Shown here one piece after another: positions 44,640-54,237 of a DNA stretch of 64,000 nucleotides (the stretch's first letter is position 1; each line of letters opens with the position of its first letter). The stretch comes from Roseomonas sp. (GTDB lineage: Bacteria; Pseudomonadota; Alphaproteobacteria; Acetobacterales; Acetobacteraceae). A program made the translations under genes and the position numbers. The notes beneath the pieces were generated by a model that worked only from the letters and a program-made list of their open reading frames with translations, made no database searches and was not told the origin of the DNA. The DNA is taken from NCBI GenBank assembly GCA_020249775.1, contig JADCFA010000008.1:274255-338254 (forward strand), written 5' to 3'.

Positions 44640-45290
44640 TCACTGTGGCAAGCGCGCAACAGGGGGCGCAAGCCCCGCAATGGCCGCAACCCCCGCAGCG
44701 CGCCGCGGCACGGCGCCAAGCCGGGCCGGCGTAATCCCGCCCAAGGCCAAGCACGGCGCGGGTAGCCCGCGCGCCAGCAGGCCCCAACGCGGCGCCCCAA
44801 GGGCTTGTGCGCCGGGGTGGCTTTGCGTTGGAAAAAGCGGGGAAAGAAACAGGCAATCCACGCCAAGCCGCCTGGCCCGCGCCGCGCCGCGCTGGCCACC
44901 ATGGGCTGCCATGCTCAGCATGAGCTGCCCCGGTGCCGCTCGGCGCGCCATCAAAAAGGGCAGCAAGCCCCCGCTTTCCCGCCGATCCGGCACATGCAGC
45001 CCCGCCCGCAAGGCGAGCGCCGCCCGGCCATCACCCGCCACCAGCAGCCTGAGCCCGCGCTGCCGGGCGAGTCGCGCCACGGGCGCCAGCAAGCCAGGCG
45101 CGAGCCCGCGCGCCACCACCCCGGCGCCGCGTGGTAGGGCCGCCATGGCAGCGCGCGGGTCGGGCAGGCGCAACGGGTCGCTGAACAGCCATAGCCTGGG
45201 CAGGCCAACAGGGGTGGGGCGGGCGAATCGGCCCCATGCCGGCCTCGCCCCTGGAATCCGGCCCGATTCCCTGCCATTTGCCTCTGCCAT
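44640..45290 (-). CDS. Thiamine phosphate synthase/TenI-like protein
   Basis: About 216 residues of a TIM barrel. CLFLSPLFPTQSHPGAQALG and LALGGITPARLG are the ThiE/TenI signature; the first joins product binding, the second the phosphate loop. ThiE couples HMP-PP to thiazole phosphate; TenI relatives aromatise the thiazole. No other thi gene is near, and the N-terminal 45 residues are poorly conserved. The ATG at 45290 overlaps the divergent yggS ATG within one CATG; a shorter start may exist. Confidence 0.7.
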   Translation of the reverse strand: MAEANGRESGRIPGARPAWGRFARPTPVGLPRLWLFSDPLRLPDPRAAMAALPRGAGVVARGLAPGLLAPVARLARQRGLRLLVAGDGRAALALRAGLHVPDRRESGGLLPFLMARRAAPGQLMLSMAAHGGQRGAARARRLGVDCLFLSPLFPTQSHPGAQALGAPRWGLLARGLPAPCLALGGITPARLGAVPRRAAGVAAIAGLAPPVARLPQ

Positions 45291-45963
45291 GACCGATGCC
45301 TCTGCCATTGCCGAAAACCTCTCCCGCATTCGGGTGTTGATCGGGGAAGCCTGCGCCCGCGCCAATCGCACGGCAAATGCCGTGACGCTGGTGGCGGTTT
45401 CCAAGACCAACCCGGTTGAAGCGGTGCAAGCCGCCCTTGCCGCCGGGCAGATGGTGTTTGGCGAAAACCGGGTCCAGGAAGCGGCGCAGAAATTCCCGGG
45501 CCTGCGCCCGGCCCATCCAAGCCTTCGGCTTCATATCATTGGCGGCTTGCAGACCAATAAGGCGCGGGACGCAGTGAAGATCGCCGATGTGATAGAAACC
45601 CTGGACCGGCCCAAGCTCGCCCAAGCCATTTCGGAGGCCATGGTAAAGGAAGGCCGCCGGCCCGATCTGCTGGTGCAGGTGAATACGGGGGATGAGGCGC
45701 AGAAATCCGGCTGCCCGCGGGCGGAAGCCGATGCCTTCATCCGCGCGGCGCGGGATGATTTCGGCCTGCCGGTGAGGGGGCTGATGTGCATCCCGCCCGT
45801 GGAAGGCGATCCGCGGCCACATTTCGCCTACCTCGCCAATTTGGCCGCCAAACATGGGTTGCCGATCCTTTCCATGGGCATGAGTAGCGATTTTGAGGCG
45901 GCGATTGCCGAAGGGGCCACCCATGTGCGCGTCGGTAGCGCCATATTCGGGGTGCGCGGCTGA
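45289..45963 (+). CDS. PLP homeostasis protein YggS/PROSC
   Basis: A 224-residue single-domain fold-type III PLP-binding protein. VTLVAVSKTNPVEAVQAALA has the PLP lysine, VFGENRVQEA and LHIIGGLQTNKARDAV are family motifs (the latter normally reads WHFIGxLQxNK), and SMGMSSDFEAAIAEGATHVR followed by VGSAIFG closes the barrel with the phosphate loop. It helps keep PLP supply and amino-acid pools balanced and has no known enzymatic activity. Its ATG shares two bases with the divergent thiE-like start. Confidence 0.93.
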   Translation: MTDASAIAENLSRIRVLIGEACARANRTANAVTLVAVSKTNPVEAVQAALAAGQMVFGENRVQEAAQKFPGLRPAHPSLRLHIIGGLQTNKARDAVKIADVIETLDRPKLAQAISEAMVKEGRRPDLLVQVNTGDEAQKSGCPRAEADAFIRAARDDFGLPVRGLMCIPPVEGDPRPHFAYLANLAAKHGLPILSMGMSSDFEAAIAEGATHVRVGSAIFGVRG

Positions 45964-46045
45964 TTGAGCCTCTTGGGGCAAAGCTTGACGCGCCGCGTAT
46001 GGCGCGGGATCACGCGACGTTGTTTTTTCCACGGTGATAAAGCCC

Positions 46046-47047
46046 ATGACGCGCGTCTTTTCCGGCATCCAGCCTTCCGGTGTTCCAACCCTTGGCAATT
46101 ACCTCGGCGCCATTCGCAATTGGGTGCCGATGCAGGATGCGCATGAAAGCATTTTCTGCATTGTGGATTTGCACGCCATCACGGTTTGGCAGGACCCGAA
46201 GGAGCTTTCGCGCCAAACCCGCGAAATGGCCGCGGCGCTGATTGCCTGCGGGCTTGATCCCAAGCGCTGCACCTTGTTCGTGCAATCCCATGTGCCCGCG
46301 CATGCGGAGCTTGGGTGGATCTTCAATTGCGTTGCGCGCATCGGCTGGCTCAATCGCATGACGCAATTCAAGGACAAAGCGGGGAAGGATCGCGAAGCCG
46401 CCTCGGCCGGGCTTTATGTTTATCCGAACCTGATGGCCGCCGATATTCTCGCCTATCACGCGACCAAGGTGCCGGTGGGTGATGACCAGAAGCAGCATCT
46501 GGAATTGGCCAATGATATCGCCCAAAAGTTCAACCATGATTATGGGGTGGATTTCTTCCCGAATATCGAACCGCTGATTCAGGGCGTTGCGGCGCGCGTC
46601 ATGTCCTTGCGCGATGGCACCAAGAAAATGTCGAAATCCGATCCTTCGGATCAGTCGCGCATCAACCTGACGGATGATGCGGATGCCATTGCGCTGAAGA
46701 TCCGCCGCGCCAAGACGGATGCCGAACCCATCCCTGAACATATGGCCGGGCTGGAAGGCCGGCCGGAAGCGCGCAACCTGGTTGGTATCATGGCAGCAAT
46801 TACCGACACGCTGCCGGAAAATGTGCTGCGGGAGCATGCCGGTCAGGGCTTTGGTGCCTTCAAGGGCACGCTGACGGAAGCGCTTGTCGCACATCTTTCG
46901 CCCATCGCCACCGAAATGCGCCGCCTGTTGACCGATCCCGGCGCGCTTGATGCCGCGCTGCATCTGGGGGCAGAGCGGGCCAATGCGGTGGCGGAACCCA
47001 TCATGAAGCAGGCGCGGGAGATCATCGGGTTGCTGCCGGCGCGCTAG
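46046..47047 (+). CDS. trpS: Tryptophanyl-tRNA synthetase
   Basis: A 333-residue class I synthetase charging tRNA-Trp. [20 protein letters not shown] holds the HIGH-like signature and [18 protein letters not shown] the KMSKS loop. [20 protein letters not shown] lies between them. The ATG at 46046 gives the conserved start; a GTG four codons earlier is also open. Confidence 0.96.
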   Translation: MTRVFSGIQPSGVPTLGNYLGAIRNWVPMQDAHESIFCIVDLHAITVWQDPKELSRQTREMAAALIACGLDPKRCTLFVQSHVPAHAELGWIFNCVARIGWLNRMTQFKDKAGKDREAASAGLYVYPNLMAADILAYHATKVPVGDDQKQHLELANDIAQKFNHDYGVDFFPNIEPLIQGVAARVMSLRDGTKKMSKSDPSDQSRINLTDDADAIALKIRRAKTDAEPIPEHMAGLEGRPEARNLVGIMAAITDTLPENVLREHAGQGFGAFKGTLTEALVAHLSPIATEMRRLLTDPGALDAALHLGAERANAVAEPIMKQAREIIGLLPAR

Positions 47048-47170
47048 TGGCGCGAGTCATGCTGGCTTTCCCGATCCCGGGGCGGTTCCGCGCACCACTA
47101 GCATTATGTTTGTGGGCCGACTCACTCAGCCCTCGGGAACCGACAGCAGCGATCAGACCACTAGTTTCTG

Positions 47171-47572
47171 ATGATTTTCATTTGCACCATACCCTGGATT
47201 TTTGAAATATTTGGCGTAGTCGCGGAACCAGAAAGTATCGAGCAGCGCACCGATACGTTCTCCCATCGCCTCGACCGACCGTTCCGTGACTTCCCGAAGC
47301 AGTTTTTTGAGTTTTGCGACAACCTGCCCGATGGGAGTGACGTCTGGGCTCTAGGGCCGAAGGATCCGCATCGCTGGGCTGCCGTAAAGGCTGTCCTCGG
47401 CCCGCAGATCAGACATGCTCGCCGCGTTTTCTTGTGGTGGCATTCAAAGCCACGGCTTAAGAAGCTTTGCGCCGCATGGTGGGCGTGCTCAACACTTGAA
47501 TGGCTGAGGCGAAACAGAATCAGAAAATCCGTGACAGGCCAATGGGACGAGATTAAATCAGGGGTTGCCTGA
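47171..47572 (+). CDS. Weakly supported open frame, unknown
   Basis: A 133-codon frame (DVWALGPKDPHRWAAVKAVL is its most protein-like part) in the 576-base gap between trpS and the Bug-family gene. It has no clear ribosome site and no recognisable family. On the other strand a separate frame ending near 47155 reads GERIGALLDTFWFRDYAKYF and KNPGYGANENHQKL, which looks equally protein-like but is cut by a stop upstream. The region may hold the decayed end of a minus-strand gene instead. Confidence 0.25.
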   Translation: MIFICTIPWIFEIFGVVAEPESIEQRTDTFSHRLDRPFRDFPKQFFEFCDNLPDGSDVWALGPKDPHRWAAVKAVLGPQIRHARRVFLWWHSKPRLKKLCAAWWACSTLEWLRRNRIRKSVTGQWDEIKSGVA

Positions 47573-47623
47573 ATGCTCTTGAGAAAAACACCTAAAAAGA
47601 GCCAAGAAAGAGGAGGAAAAAAC

Positions 47624-48622
47624 ATGCTGAGCCGCCGTACCCTAGCCGTTCAAGGAGCCGCCCTCGGTCTGGGCATTTTGGGTGCAGGGCCTGACGCGCG
47701 AAGCCAATCCATGGCCTGGCCAGACCGTCCCGTACGCGTGGTGGTGCCCTTCGGCCCAGGCGGGGCGATTGATATCTTGATCCGCATTCTCGCACCGCAT
47801 TTTCCGGCCTATGGAAATGGACAACCCATCATCGTGGATAATCGGCCAGGTGCTGGAGGAACGATCGGTGCCGCGCATGTGGCGCAAGCGCGCGCTGACG
47901 GCAGCACCTTGCTGATGGGCGAATTGGCATCTGGTGCCCTGGCGCATGAGCTGTATCGTGACCTGCCCTATGATCCCCGGCGTGCTTTTACTCCCATCGT
48001 TTTTCTGGCGGATATGCCACTTATTCTTGTCGCGCGCAGCACCTTGGCCGAAAAAGACGTTGCCTCAATTCTCAAGGCCGCAAGGGCAAAGCCGGGTGGC
48101 TTCAGCTTCGGCAGCGTTGGTGCTGGTCATATCAGCCACCTGACAATGGAATTGCTGCAACGCCGCGCCGGCGGCGGGATGGATATGCTGCATGTCGTGT
48201 ATCGGAGCGGCGCCGATATGGTGGCGGCGGTCGCCAAGGGCGAAGTTGATCTCACCGTCACCTCCATCTCCTCTGCAGCGCCTTTCCTGCAAGCGGGTAC
48301 CGTGCAAACAATTGCGGTGAGTACGCCGGAACGCTTTGCGGGGCTGCCGACCATTCCGACGCTGAGCGAAACTGTCCCGGGCGTGACTGGCTCCCTTTGG
48401 TATGGGCTGGTCGGCCCGGCAGGTCTGCCGGTGGAGATCGTCGCCAAGGCCAATAGTGCCTTCAACGCCATCCTGGGACAGGCGGAGATCGCTGATACCT
48501 TGCGCCGACAGCAAGGCGCAGTTGTCATCGGGGGAACGCCGCAAGCCTTCACCGCCCATATTCAAGGGGAAATTGAACGCTGGACACCCATCATCCGCGA
48601 TGCCGGTATCCGCGTGCAGTAA
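47624..48622 (+). CDS. Bug/TctC-family periplasmic solute-binding protein
   Basis: A 332-residue exported protein. The signal (SRRTLAVQGAALGLGILGAG) is followed by the TctC start WPDRPVRVVVPFGPGGAIDI, then QPIIVDNRPGAGGTIGA, and ends with RWTPIIRDAGIRVQ. Such proteins bind carboxylates for tripartite tricarboxylate transporters; many occur as orphans without TctAB, as here. AGAGGAGG nine bases before the ATG at 47624 fixes the start. The ligand is unknown. Confidence 0.92.
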   Translation: MLSRRTLAVQGAALGLGILGAGPDARSQSMAWPDRPVRVVVPFGPGGAIDILIRILAPHFPAYGNGQPIIVDNRPGAGGTIGAAHVAQARADGSTLLMGELASGALAHELYRDLPYDPRRAFTPIVFLADMPLILVARSTLAEKDVASILKAARAKPGGFSFGSVGAGHISHLTMELLQRRAGGGMDMLHVVYRSGADMVAAVAKGEVDLTVTSISSAAPFLQAGTVQTIAVSTPERFAGLPTIPTLSETVPGVTGSLWYGLVGPAGLPVEIVAKANSAFNAILGQAEIADTLRRQQGAVVIGGTPQAFTAHIQGEIERWTPIIRDAGIRVQ

Positions 48623-48748
48623 GGCCGCACCTGGACAGTTTGCGGGCGTCGCTGGACAATCCTGGCACCCTGCGCAACCGCCCGGACCACGCTCAACAAC
48701 CCGATCTTCCGTGAGAGAGGCAAAGGGCTTTTAAGCCCGACTGTTCAA

Positions 48749-48825
48749 TGGCGCGCCCGAAAGGATTCGAACCTCTGACCCCCAGATTCGTAGTCTGGTG
48801 CTCTATCCAGCTGAGCTACGGGCGC
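48749..48825 (-). tRNA. tRNA-Arg (anticodon ACG)
   Basis: The minus strand folds into a complete cloverleaf: acceptor GCGCCCG/CGGGCGC, D arm GCTC-AGCTGGATA-GAGC, anticodon stem CCAGA/TCTGG with loop CTACGAA (anticodon ACG, read as ICG), a T arm with TTCGAAT, discriminator G and encoded CCA; 77 bases. It lies downstream of leuB in the same direction. Confidence 0.97.
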
Positions 48826-48890
48826 CCTTAACGCAGGGACGGATAGCGGAGCCGCGCGCAGCGCGCAACCCCGCAGCCGCCGGTAACCCG

Positions 48891-50003
48891 TCAGGCGGCG
48901 AGTTTATCCAATTCCCGCACCAGCGCTTCGCCCATCACGCTTGTGCCAACGCGCGCCATGCCGGGCTGCATGATGTCAGCGGTGCGAAGCCCGCCGCCCA
49001 GCACCTTCTCCACCGCGGTTTCCACCAGCCGCGCATCTTCCTCCATCCCGAAGGACCAGCGCAGCAGCATGGCGAAGGACAGTATTTGCGCACAAGGATT
49101 GGCGATGCCCTTGCCGGCAATATCAGGCGCAGAGCCATGCACGGGTTCATAAAGCGCATGGCGCCTGCCAGAGGCATCCACGGCGCCGAGCGTGGCCGAG
49201 GGCAACATGCCGAGCGAACCGGTCAGCGCGGCAGCCAGATCAGACAGCACATCACCGAACAGATTGGACCCCAGGATCACATCAAACTGCTTCGGGCGAG
49301 AGCAAAGCTGCATGGCGCAATTATCGGCATACATGTGTTCAAGCTCGACATCGGGGAATTCGGCCTTGCCGATTTCGCCCACCACCGCGCGCCAGAGCCG
49401 GCCGGATTGCATCACATTCGCCTTCTCAACGCTGGTGACCTTGTTGCGACGCTTGCGCGCCAGATCAAAGGCGATGCGCGCCACGCGGGCGATTTCGTCT
49501 TCGGTATAGACTTCCGTATCAATGCCGGTGCGCTTGCCCTTGGCATCAGTGTGGATGCCGCGCGGTTCACCGAAGTAAATGCCGCCGGTGCTTTCACGCA
49601 CAATCATCACATCAAGCCCGCGCACCAGATCAGGCTTCAGCGACGAAGCATCCACCAGCGCATCCAGCACCACAGCGGGGCGGAGATTGGCGAAAAGGCC
49701 AAGATCCTTCCTCAGCCGCAGCACACCCAATTCAGGGCGCTTGTCGAAGGGCATGGAATCCCATTTCGGCCCACCGACGGACCCGAACAGCACCGCATCC
49801 GCGGCCTTCGCACGTTCCACTGTTTCATCCGAACAGGGCGTGCCTTCCGCATCCAGCGCCGCACCGCCCACCAGCCCTTCTTCGATATTGAAGGAAACAT
49901 GCCGGCGGCGATCCATCCAATCCACCACGCGGCGCACTTCGCGCATCACTTCGGGGCCAATCCCGTCGCCTGGCAGGATCAAAAGCTTCTTATTCGATGA
50001 CAT
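48891..50003 (-). CDS. leuB: 3-isopropylmalate dehydrogenase
   Basis: A 370-residue NAD-dependent enzyme oxidising and decarboxylating 3-isopropylmalate to 2-oxoisocaproate in leucine synthesis. [44 protein letters not shown] (substrate arginine and tyrosine) and [17 protein letters not shown] (NAD-binding loop) are diagnostic. GGGAAGA precedes the ATG at 50003. It is last in the leuC-leuD-leuB series. Confidence 0.96.
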   Translation of the reverse strand: MSSNKKLLILPGDGIGPEVMREVRRVVDWMDRRRHVSFNIEEGLVGGAALDAEGTPCSDETVERAKAADAVLFGSVGGPKWDSMPFDKRPELGVLRLRKDLGLFANLRPAVVLDALVDASSLKPDLVRGLDVMIVRESTGGIYFGEPRGIHTDAKGKRTGIDTEVYTEDEIARVARIAFDLARKRRNKVTSVEKANVMQSGRLWRAVVGEIGKAEFPDVELEHMYADNCAMQLCSRPKQFDVILGSNLFGDVLSDLAAALTGSLGMLPSATLGAVDASGRRHALYEPVHGSAPDIAGKGIANPCAQILSFAMLLRWSFGMEEDARLVETAVEKVLGGGLRTADIMQPGMARVGTSVMGEALVRELDKLAA

Positions 50004-50048
50004 GGCGTCTTCCCTTTTGCCCCGGCATCGCGCCAGGGCTTGTCTCAA

Positions 50049-50660
50049 TCAGGCATAAAGCCAAGGCTGGGTAGCGCGCTGACGGGCTTCAAAGCCATCA
50101 ATGGCCGGCGCGTGCTGCATTGTCTGGCCGATATCATCCAGCCCATTCAGCATCAGATGCCGGCGCAGCGGATCAATCTGGAAGGGAATCTCCTCCCCAT
50201 TCGGGCGCACCACCACCTGGCGTTCCAGATCAACGCTGATGCGCGCATTGCCGCCCATTTTCGCGTCTTCCATCAGCTTTTCGCAAATCTCGCGCGGCAG
50301 GCGCACCGGCAGCACGCCATTCTTGAAGCAGTTATTGTGGAAGATATCGGCGAAATCCGGCGCGATCACGCAGCGAATGCCGAAATCGAGCAAGGCCCAA
50401 GGCGCGTGTTCACGCGAAGACCCGCAGCCAAAGTTTTCAAAGGCAATCAGCACTTCGGCCTTGCGATAGGGTTCCTGGTTCAGCACGAATTCCGGGTTTT
50501 CCGAACCATCTTCCTTGTAGCGGAAATTGGCGAAAAGATTCTTCCCGAAGCCAAGCCGGCTGATGGATTTCAGGAAGCGTGCCGGGATGATCTGATCGGT
50601 ATCCACATTCGCCTTGGGCAAGGGAGCTGCGATACCGGTAAGCTTGGTGAAGGCTTGCAT
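50049..50660 (-). CDS. leuD: 3-isopropylmalate dehydratase small subunit
   Basis: A 203-residue partner of LeuC forming isopropylmalate isomerase. [15 protein letters not shown] and [19 protein letters not shown] are the swivel-domain motifs that complete the aconitase-type active site. The ATG at 50660 begins one base after the leuC stop with GGGAGGG upstream, so expression is coupled to leuC. Confidence 0.96.
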   Translation of the reverse strand: MQAFTKLTGIAAPLPKANVDTDQIIPARFLKSISRLGFGKNLFANFRYKEDGSENPEFVLNQEPYRKAEVLIAFENFGCGSSREHAPWALLDFGIRCVIAPDFADIFHNNCFKNGVLPVRLPREICEKLMEDAKMGGNARISVDLERQVVVRPNGEEIPFQIDPLRRHLMLNGLDDIGQTMQHAPAIDGFEARQRATQPWLYA

Positions 50661-50661
50661 G

Positions 50662-52092
50662 TCAGATCCCTCCCTTCGGCTGGTAATCACGCACATCGGC
50701 CAAACGACCCGCGAGTGCTGCCGACGCGGCCATGGCGGGGCTCAACAAATGGGTCCGCCCGCCGGGGCCCTGGCGGCCTTCAAAATTACGGTTGGAGGTG
50801 CTGGCGCTGCGCTGACCCGGCGTGAGCTTATCGGGGTTCATGCCAAGGCACATGGAACAGCCCGCTTCACGCCATTCAAAGCCCGCTTCCTTCAGAATGC
50901 GATCCAGCCCTTCAGCTTCCGCCTGCTTCTTCACCAGGCCCGAACCCGGCACCACCAGGGCGCGCACATGATCCGCCACGCGCCGGCCCTTGGCGATGGC
51001 GGCGGCGGCGCGGATATCCTCAATCCGGCTATTGGTGCAGGAACCGATGAAGACGACATCAACCTTCAAATCGGTCAGGCGCTGGCCGGGTGTGAGGCCC
51101 ATATACTCCACCATGCGCTGCAATTGCGCGCGCTTGGCTTCATCGCCCTCATCCGCTGGGTTCGGCACAATGCCGGTGATCGGCAGCACCGCTTCCGGAT
51201 TGGTGCCCCAGGTCACTTGCGGCGCGATCTCATGCGCTGCCAGGCGCAATTCCTTGTCGAAATGGGCGCCCGCATCAGAAGGCAGCGTCTTCCACCATTC
51301 CAAGGCGCGCTTGAACGCCTCGCCCTTCGGGCCATTCGGCGTTTTGGCGATGTAATCGAAGGTGGTCTGATCGGGCGCCACCATACCGGCGCGCGCACCG
51401 CCTTCGATGGTCATGTTGCAGACCGTCATGCGCCCCGCCATATCCAAAGCGCGGATCGCATCGCCGGCATATTCAATCACATGTCCGGTGCCGCCGGCGG
51501 TGCCGATCTTGCCGATGATGGCCAGCACAATATCCTTGCCGGAACAGCCAAAAGCGAGGTTGCCATCCACGGAAACACGCATGTTCTTCGCGGGCTTTTG
51601 CAATAGCGTCTGCGTCGCCAGCACATGTTCCACTTCCGATGTGCCAATACCGAAAGCCAGCGCGCCCATGGCGCCATGCGTCGAGGTATGGCTATCGCCG
51701 CACACAATCGTCATGCCCGGCAGTGAACGGCCAAGCTCTGGCCCGATCACATGCACAATGCCCTGACGATCATCGAGCAGCGGGATGTAAGGCACGCCGA
51801 ATTCAACGACGTTCTTTTCCAGGGTTTCAACCTGCAAGCGGCTTTCAGGGTCCACAATGCCGGTGCGGCGGCTGTCATCGGTGGCGATGTTGTGGTCCAC
51901 CACGGCCAGTGTCGCATCCGGGCGGCGCACCTTGCGCCCCGCGGCACGCAGGCCATCAAAGGCCTGCGGCGTGGTCACTTCATGGGTCAGATGGAGATCA
52001 ATATAGAGCAGCGCCGTACCATCCGGCAGGGTTTCAACAACATGCGCGTCCCAAATCTTGTCGAACAGCGTACGCGGTTTTTGCGCTGACAT
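50662..52092 (-). CDS. leuC: 3-isopropylmalate dehydratase large subunit
   Basis: A 476-residue aconitase-family subunit isomerising 2- to 3-isopropylmalate. The three cysteines of the 4Fe-4S cluster are in [15 protein letters not shown] and [32 protein letters not shown] carries the catalytic His/Ser region. GGGGGAAGA lies upstream of the ATG. It follows rplS by 52 bases in the same direction, so part of its transcription may come from the ribosomal operon. Confidence 0.97.
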   Translation of the reverse strand: MSAQKPRTLFDKIWDAHVVETLPDGTALLYIDLHLTHEVTTPQAFDGLRAAGRKVRRPDATLAVVDHNIATDDSRRTGIVDPESRLQVETLEKNVVEFGVPYIPLLDDRQGIVHVIGPELGRSLPGMTIVCGDSHTSTHGAMGALAFGIGTSEVEHVLATQTLLQKPAKNMRVSVDGNLAFGCSGKDIVLAIIGKIGTAGGTGHVIEYAGDAIRALDMAGRMTVCNMTIEGGARAGMVAPDQTTFDYIAKTPNGPKGEAFKRALEWWKTLPSDAGAHFDKELRLAAHEIAPQVTWGTNPEAVLPITGIVPNPADEGDEAKRAQLQRMVEYMGLTPGQRLTDLKVDVVFIGSCTNSRIEDIRAAAAIAKGRRVADHVRALVVPGSGLVKKQAEAEGLDRILKEAGFEWREAGCSMCLGMNPDKLTPGQRSASTSNRNFEGRQGPGGRTHLLSPAMAASAALAGRLADVRDYQPKGGI

Positions 52093-52144
52093 CTCATCTT
52101 CCCCCTATATACGAAGGGCGCCGCCGTTACGGCGCCCGCAACAT

Positions 52145-52540
52145 TCAGCCTTCGGCCGCCTTGGCGGCGCCATCGGCCTTCATGCCGAGCTTTTCCGCGA
52201 TGCGCGCGGATTTGCCGGTGCGGCCACGCAAATAATAGAGCTTCGCACGACGCACGCGCCCACGGCGCACCACCTGAATTTCCGCGACATTCGGGCTATA
52301 GAGCGGAAACACGCGCTCCACCCCTTCGCCATAGGAAAGCTTGCGGACGGTGAAATTGCTCTGCACGCCCTTGTTGGACCGCGCGATCACCACGCCTTCA
52401 TAGGCCTGGGTGCGGATGCGTTCGCCTTCCACCACCTTCACCATGACGCGCACCGTATCGCCCGGGCCGAAATCCGGCGTGGCGCGGGCAGCGGCAAGCT
52501 TGGCCTGCTGATCAGCTTCGAATTGCTGCAAGATATTCAT
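52145..52540 (-). CDS. rplS: 50S ribosomal protein L19
   Basis: A 131-residue protein of the 30S-50S interface. The N-terminus ([10 protein letters not shown]), [28 protein letters not shown] and [17 protein letters not shown] are typical. The Ala/Lys-rich tail ([12 protein letters not shown]) is longer than in E. coli but common in alphaproteobacteria. AAAGGG lies before the ATG. It is the last gene of the rpsP-rimM-trmD-rplS operon. Confidence 0.97.
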   Translation of the reverse strand: MNILQQFEADQQAKLAAARATPDFGPGDTVRVMVKVVEGERIRTQAYEGVVIARSNKGVQSNFTVRKLSYGEGVERVFPLYSPNVAEIQVVRRGRVRRAKLYYLRGRTGKSARIAEKLGMKADGAAKAAEG

Positions 52541-52564
52541 GTTGATACCCTTTCTTCGGTTTCT

Positions 52565-53305
52565 TTAGGCGGCGGCGGGATGGCCGGCAATGGCCCCCGC
52601 GCCTCCGCGCGCTGTTTCATGCCGCGCCCAAAGATCGGGGCGGCGTTCCTTTGTGATTGTCTCGCTTTCGGCCCGGCGCCAGGCCGCAATGGCGGCGTGA
52701 TGGCCCGAAAGCAGTACCTCCGGCACTGTGCGCCCTGCCCATTCGGCTGGGCGCGTGAAATGCGGATATTCCAATAGCCCCTCAGTGCCATGGCTTTCCT
52801 CGGCAGCACTTTCCGCCGCCCCCATGACCCCAGGCAGCAGGCGCACACAAGCATCCAGCAGCGTGAGTGCGGCCAATTCCCCCCCGCTCAGCACATAATC
52901 GCCGATCGAGATTTCCAGCATGCCGCGCGCTTCAATCACGCGCTGATCCACACCTTCATAACGCCCGCAAAGCAGCACCGCCCCCGGCCCCGCTGCCAAT
53001 TCCCGGACCAGGGCCTGATCCAGCAAGCGCCCGCGCGGCGTCAGATAGATCACCGGCCGGTCTGGTGCTGCCGCCAAGGCCGCGCCCACCGCCGCATCCA
53101 CCACATCCGGGCGCAGCACCATGCCGGCACCTCCCCCGAAGGGCGTATCATCCACGCTGCGATGGCGGTCCTTCGCGTGGTCGCGAATGTCATGCGCGGC
53201 CAAGGACCAAAGCCCTTCGCGCAAGCCACGCCCTGCCAAGGAAAGCCCAAGCGGCCCTGGGAACATTTCCGGGAACAGCGTCAGGATATCGGCGCGCCAG
53301 GTCAT
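52565..53305 (-). CDS. trmD: tRNA (guanine-37-N1)-methyltransferase
   Basis: A 246-residue SPOUT-fold enzyme making m1G37, which prevents +1 frameshifting. [50 protein letters not shown] and [20 protein letters not shown] (knotted SAM site) are all present. The start overlaps the rimM stop by 4 bases (ATGA). The last 20 residues ([18 protein letters not shown]) are a lineage-specific tail. Confidence 0.96.
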   Translation of the reverse strand: MTWRADILTLFPEMFPGPLGLSLAGRGLREGLWSLAAHDIRDHAKDRHRSVDDTPFGGGAGMVLRPDVVDAAVGAALAAAPDRPVIYLTPRGRLLDQALVRELAAGPGAVLLCGRYEGVDQRVIEARGMLEISIGDYVLSGGELAALTLLDACVRLLPGVMGAAESAAEESHGTEGLLEYPHFTRPAEWAGRTVPEVLLSGHHAAIAAWRRAESETITKERRPDLWARHETARGGAGAIAGHPAAA

Positions 53306-53820
53306 GCCGCTTCCTCCTTCCCTTCGGGCGGGGGCACCAGCACTTCGGCAGGCGGCACCACCACAAGCTGGCCCGCGGCGATATCCACCACCGGCACCAC
53401 CTGCCGCGTGAAGGGCAGCAGCATTTCGCTCGCCCCTTCGACCAACAGGAAGGAACCGCCGCCATGGTCTTCCACCGCGCGAACCACACCAAGCGCAACG
53501 CCCGCTTCCGTCAATACCCGAAGGCCGATCAGGTCCGCGAGGTAGAATTCCTCTTCCTCGGTGGGGGGCAAAGCCTCCCGCGCGACGAAAAGGCGCGTGC
53601 CGGTCAGGCGCTGCGCGGCATCCCGGTCCGAGATGCCTTCAACGGCGACCAGATCAGGCCCTTTCAGGGTCAGGCGGAAGTGGCGCGTGCCAGCCTCATC
53701 CGAAAGCGGGCCATAGGCCGTGATGGCAGCAGGATCGGCAGTGAAGGCACGCAGGCGCAAAAGCCCGCGCACGCCATGCGGCCTGCCGAACTCCCCGACC
53801 ATGATGCGCTTGCCACCCAT
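53302..53820 (-). CDS. rimM: Ribosome maturation factor RimM
   Basis: A 172-residue two-domain protein that assists folding of the 30S head around S19. The N-terminal RimM barrel has [19 protein letters not shown] and the PRC-like C-terminal domain has [15 protein letters not shown], then [19 protein letters not shown]. It is coupled to trmD through a 4-base overlap and lies 30 bases after rpsP. Confidence 0.95.
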   Translation of the reverse strand: MGGKRIMVGEFGRPHGVRGLLRLRAFTADPAAITAYGPLSDEAGTRHFRLTLKGPDLVAVEGISDRDAAQRLTGTRLFVAREALPPTEEEEFYLADLIGLRVLTEAGVALGVVRAVEDHGGGSFLLVEGASEMLLPFTRQVVPVVDIAAGQLVVVPPAEVLVPPPEGKEEAA

Positions 53821-53850
53821 CTGCCGTGCCGCCTGCCGCTAAAGCCTGCT

Positions 53851-54183
53851 TCAGCCGGCCGCAGCGGCGGCGCGTTCCTGCGCCTTCTTCTTCGGCTGCG
53901 CCTGCTTGGTTTGCGCCGGGATCGCCGGCATGGCGATCAGGCCAGCACGGCCCAGGAAACGCGCCACACGTTCGGTCGCCACCGCACCATTGCCGAGCCA
54001 ATGCTTCAGGCGATCTTCCTGCAAGCGAATGCGATCCGCATGTTCAGACGGCAGCATGGGGTTGTAGGACCCCACCTTTTCGATGAAGCGGCCATCGCGC
54101 GGGCTGCGGCTATCAGCAATCACGATGTGATAATAAGGGCGCTTCTTGGCACCAGCGCGGGCAAGGCGAATCTTGAGACCCAT
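53851..54183 (-). CDS. rpsP: 30S ribosomal protein S16
   Basis: A 110-residue protein. [20 protein letters not shown] and [20 protein letters not shown] are the conserved core; the Lys/Ala-rich tail after residue 80 is an alphaproteobacterial extension. AAAGGAA lies upstream of the ATG. It is first of the translation operon, 54 bases after ffh. Confidence 0.97.
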   Translation of the reverse strand: MGLKIRLARAGAKKRPYYHIVIADSRSPRDGRFIEKVGSYNPMLPSEHADRIRLQEDRLKHWLGNGAVATERVARFLGRAGLIAMPAIPAQTKQAQPKKKAQERAAAAAG

Positions 54184-54237
54184 CCGGGTATTCCTTTCTT
54201 CAGAGACTTGAAACGTGATGGTTGGTGATGGCCGTCA

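Noticed and set aside
48724..48738. GGGCTT/AAGCCC hairpin downstream of the tRNA as a terminator
   Set aside because: The stem is only six pairs and there is no T run on the minus strand, so I did not list it as a terminator.
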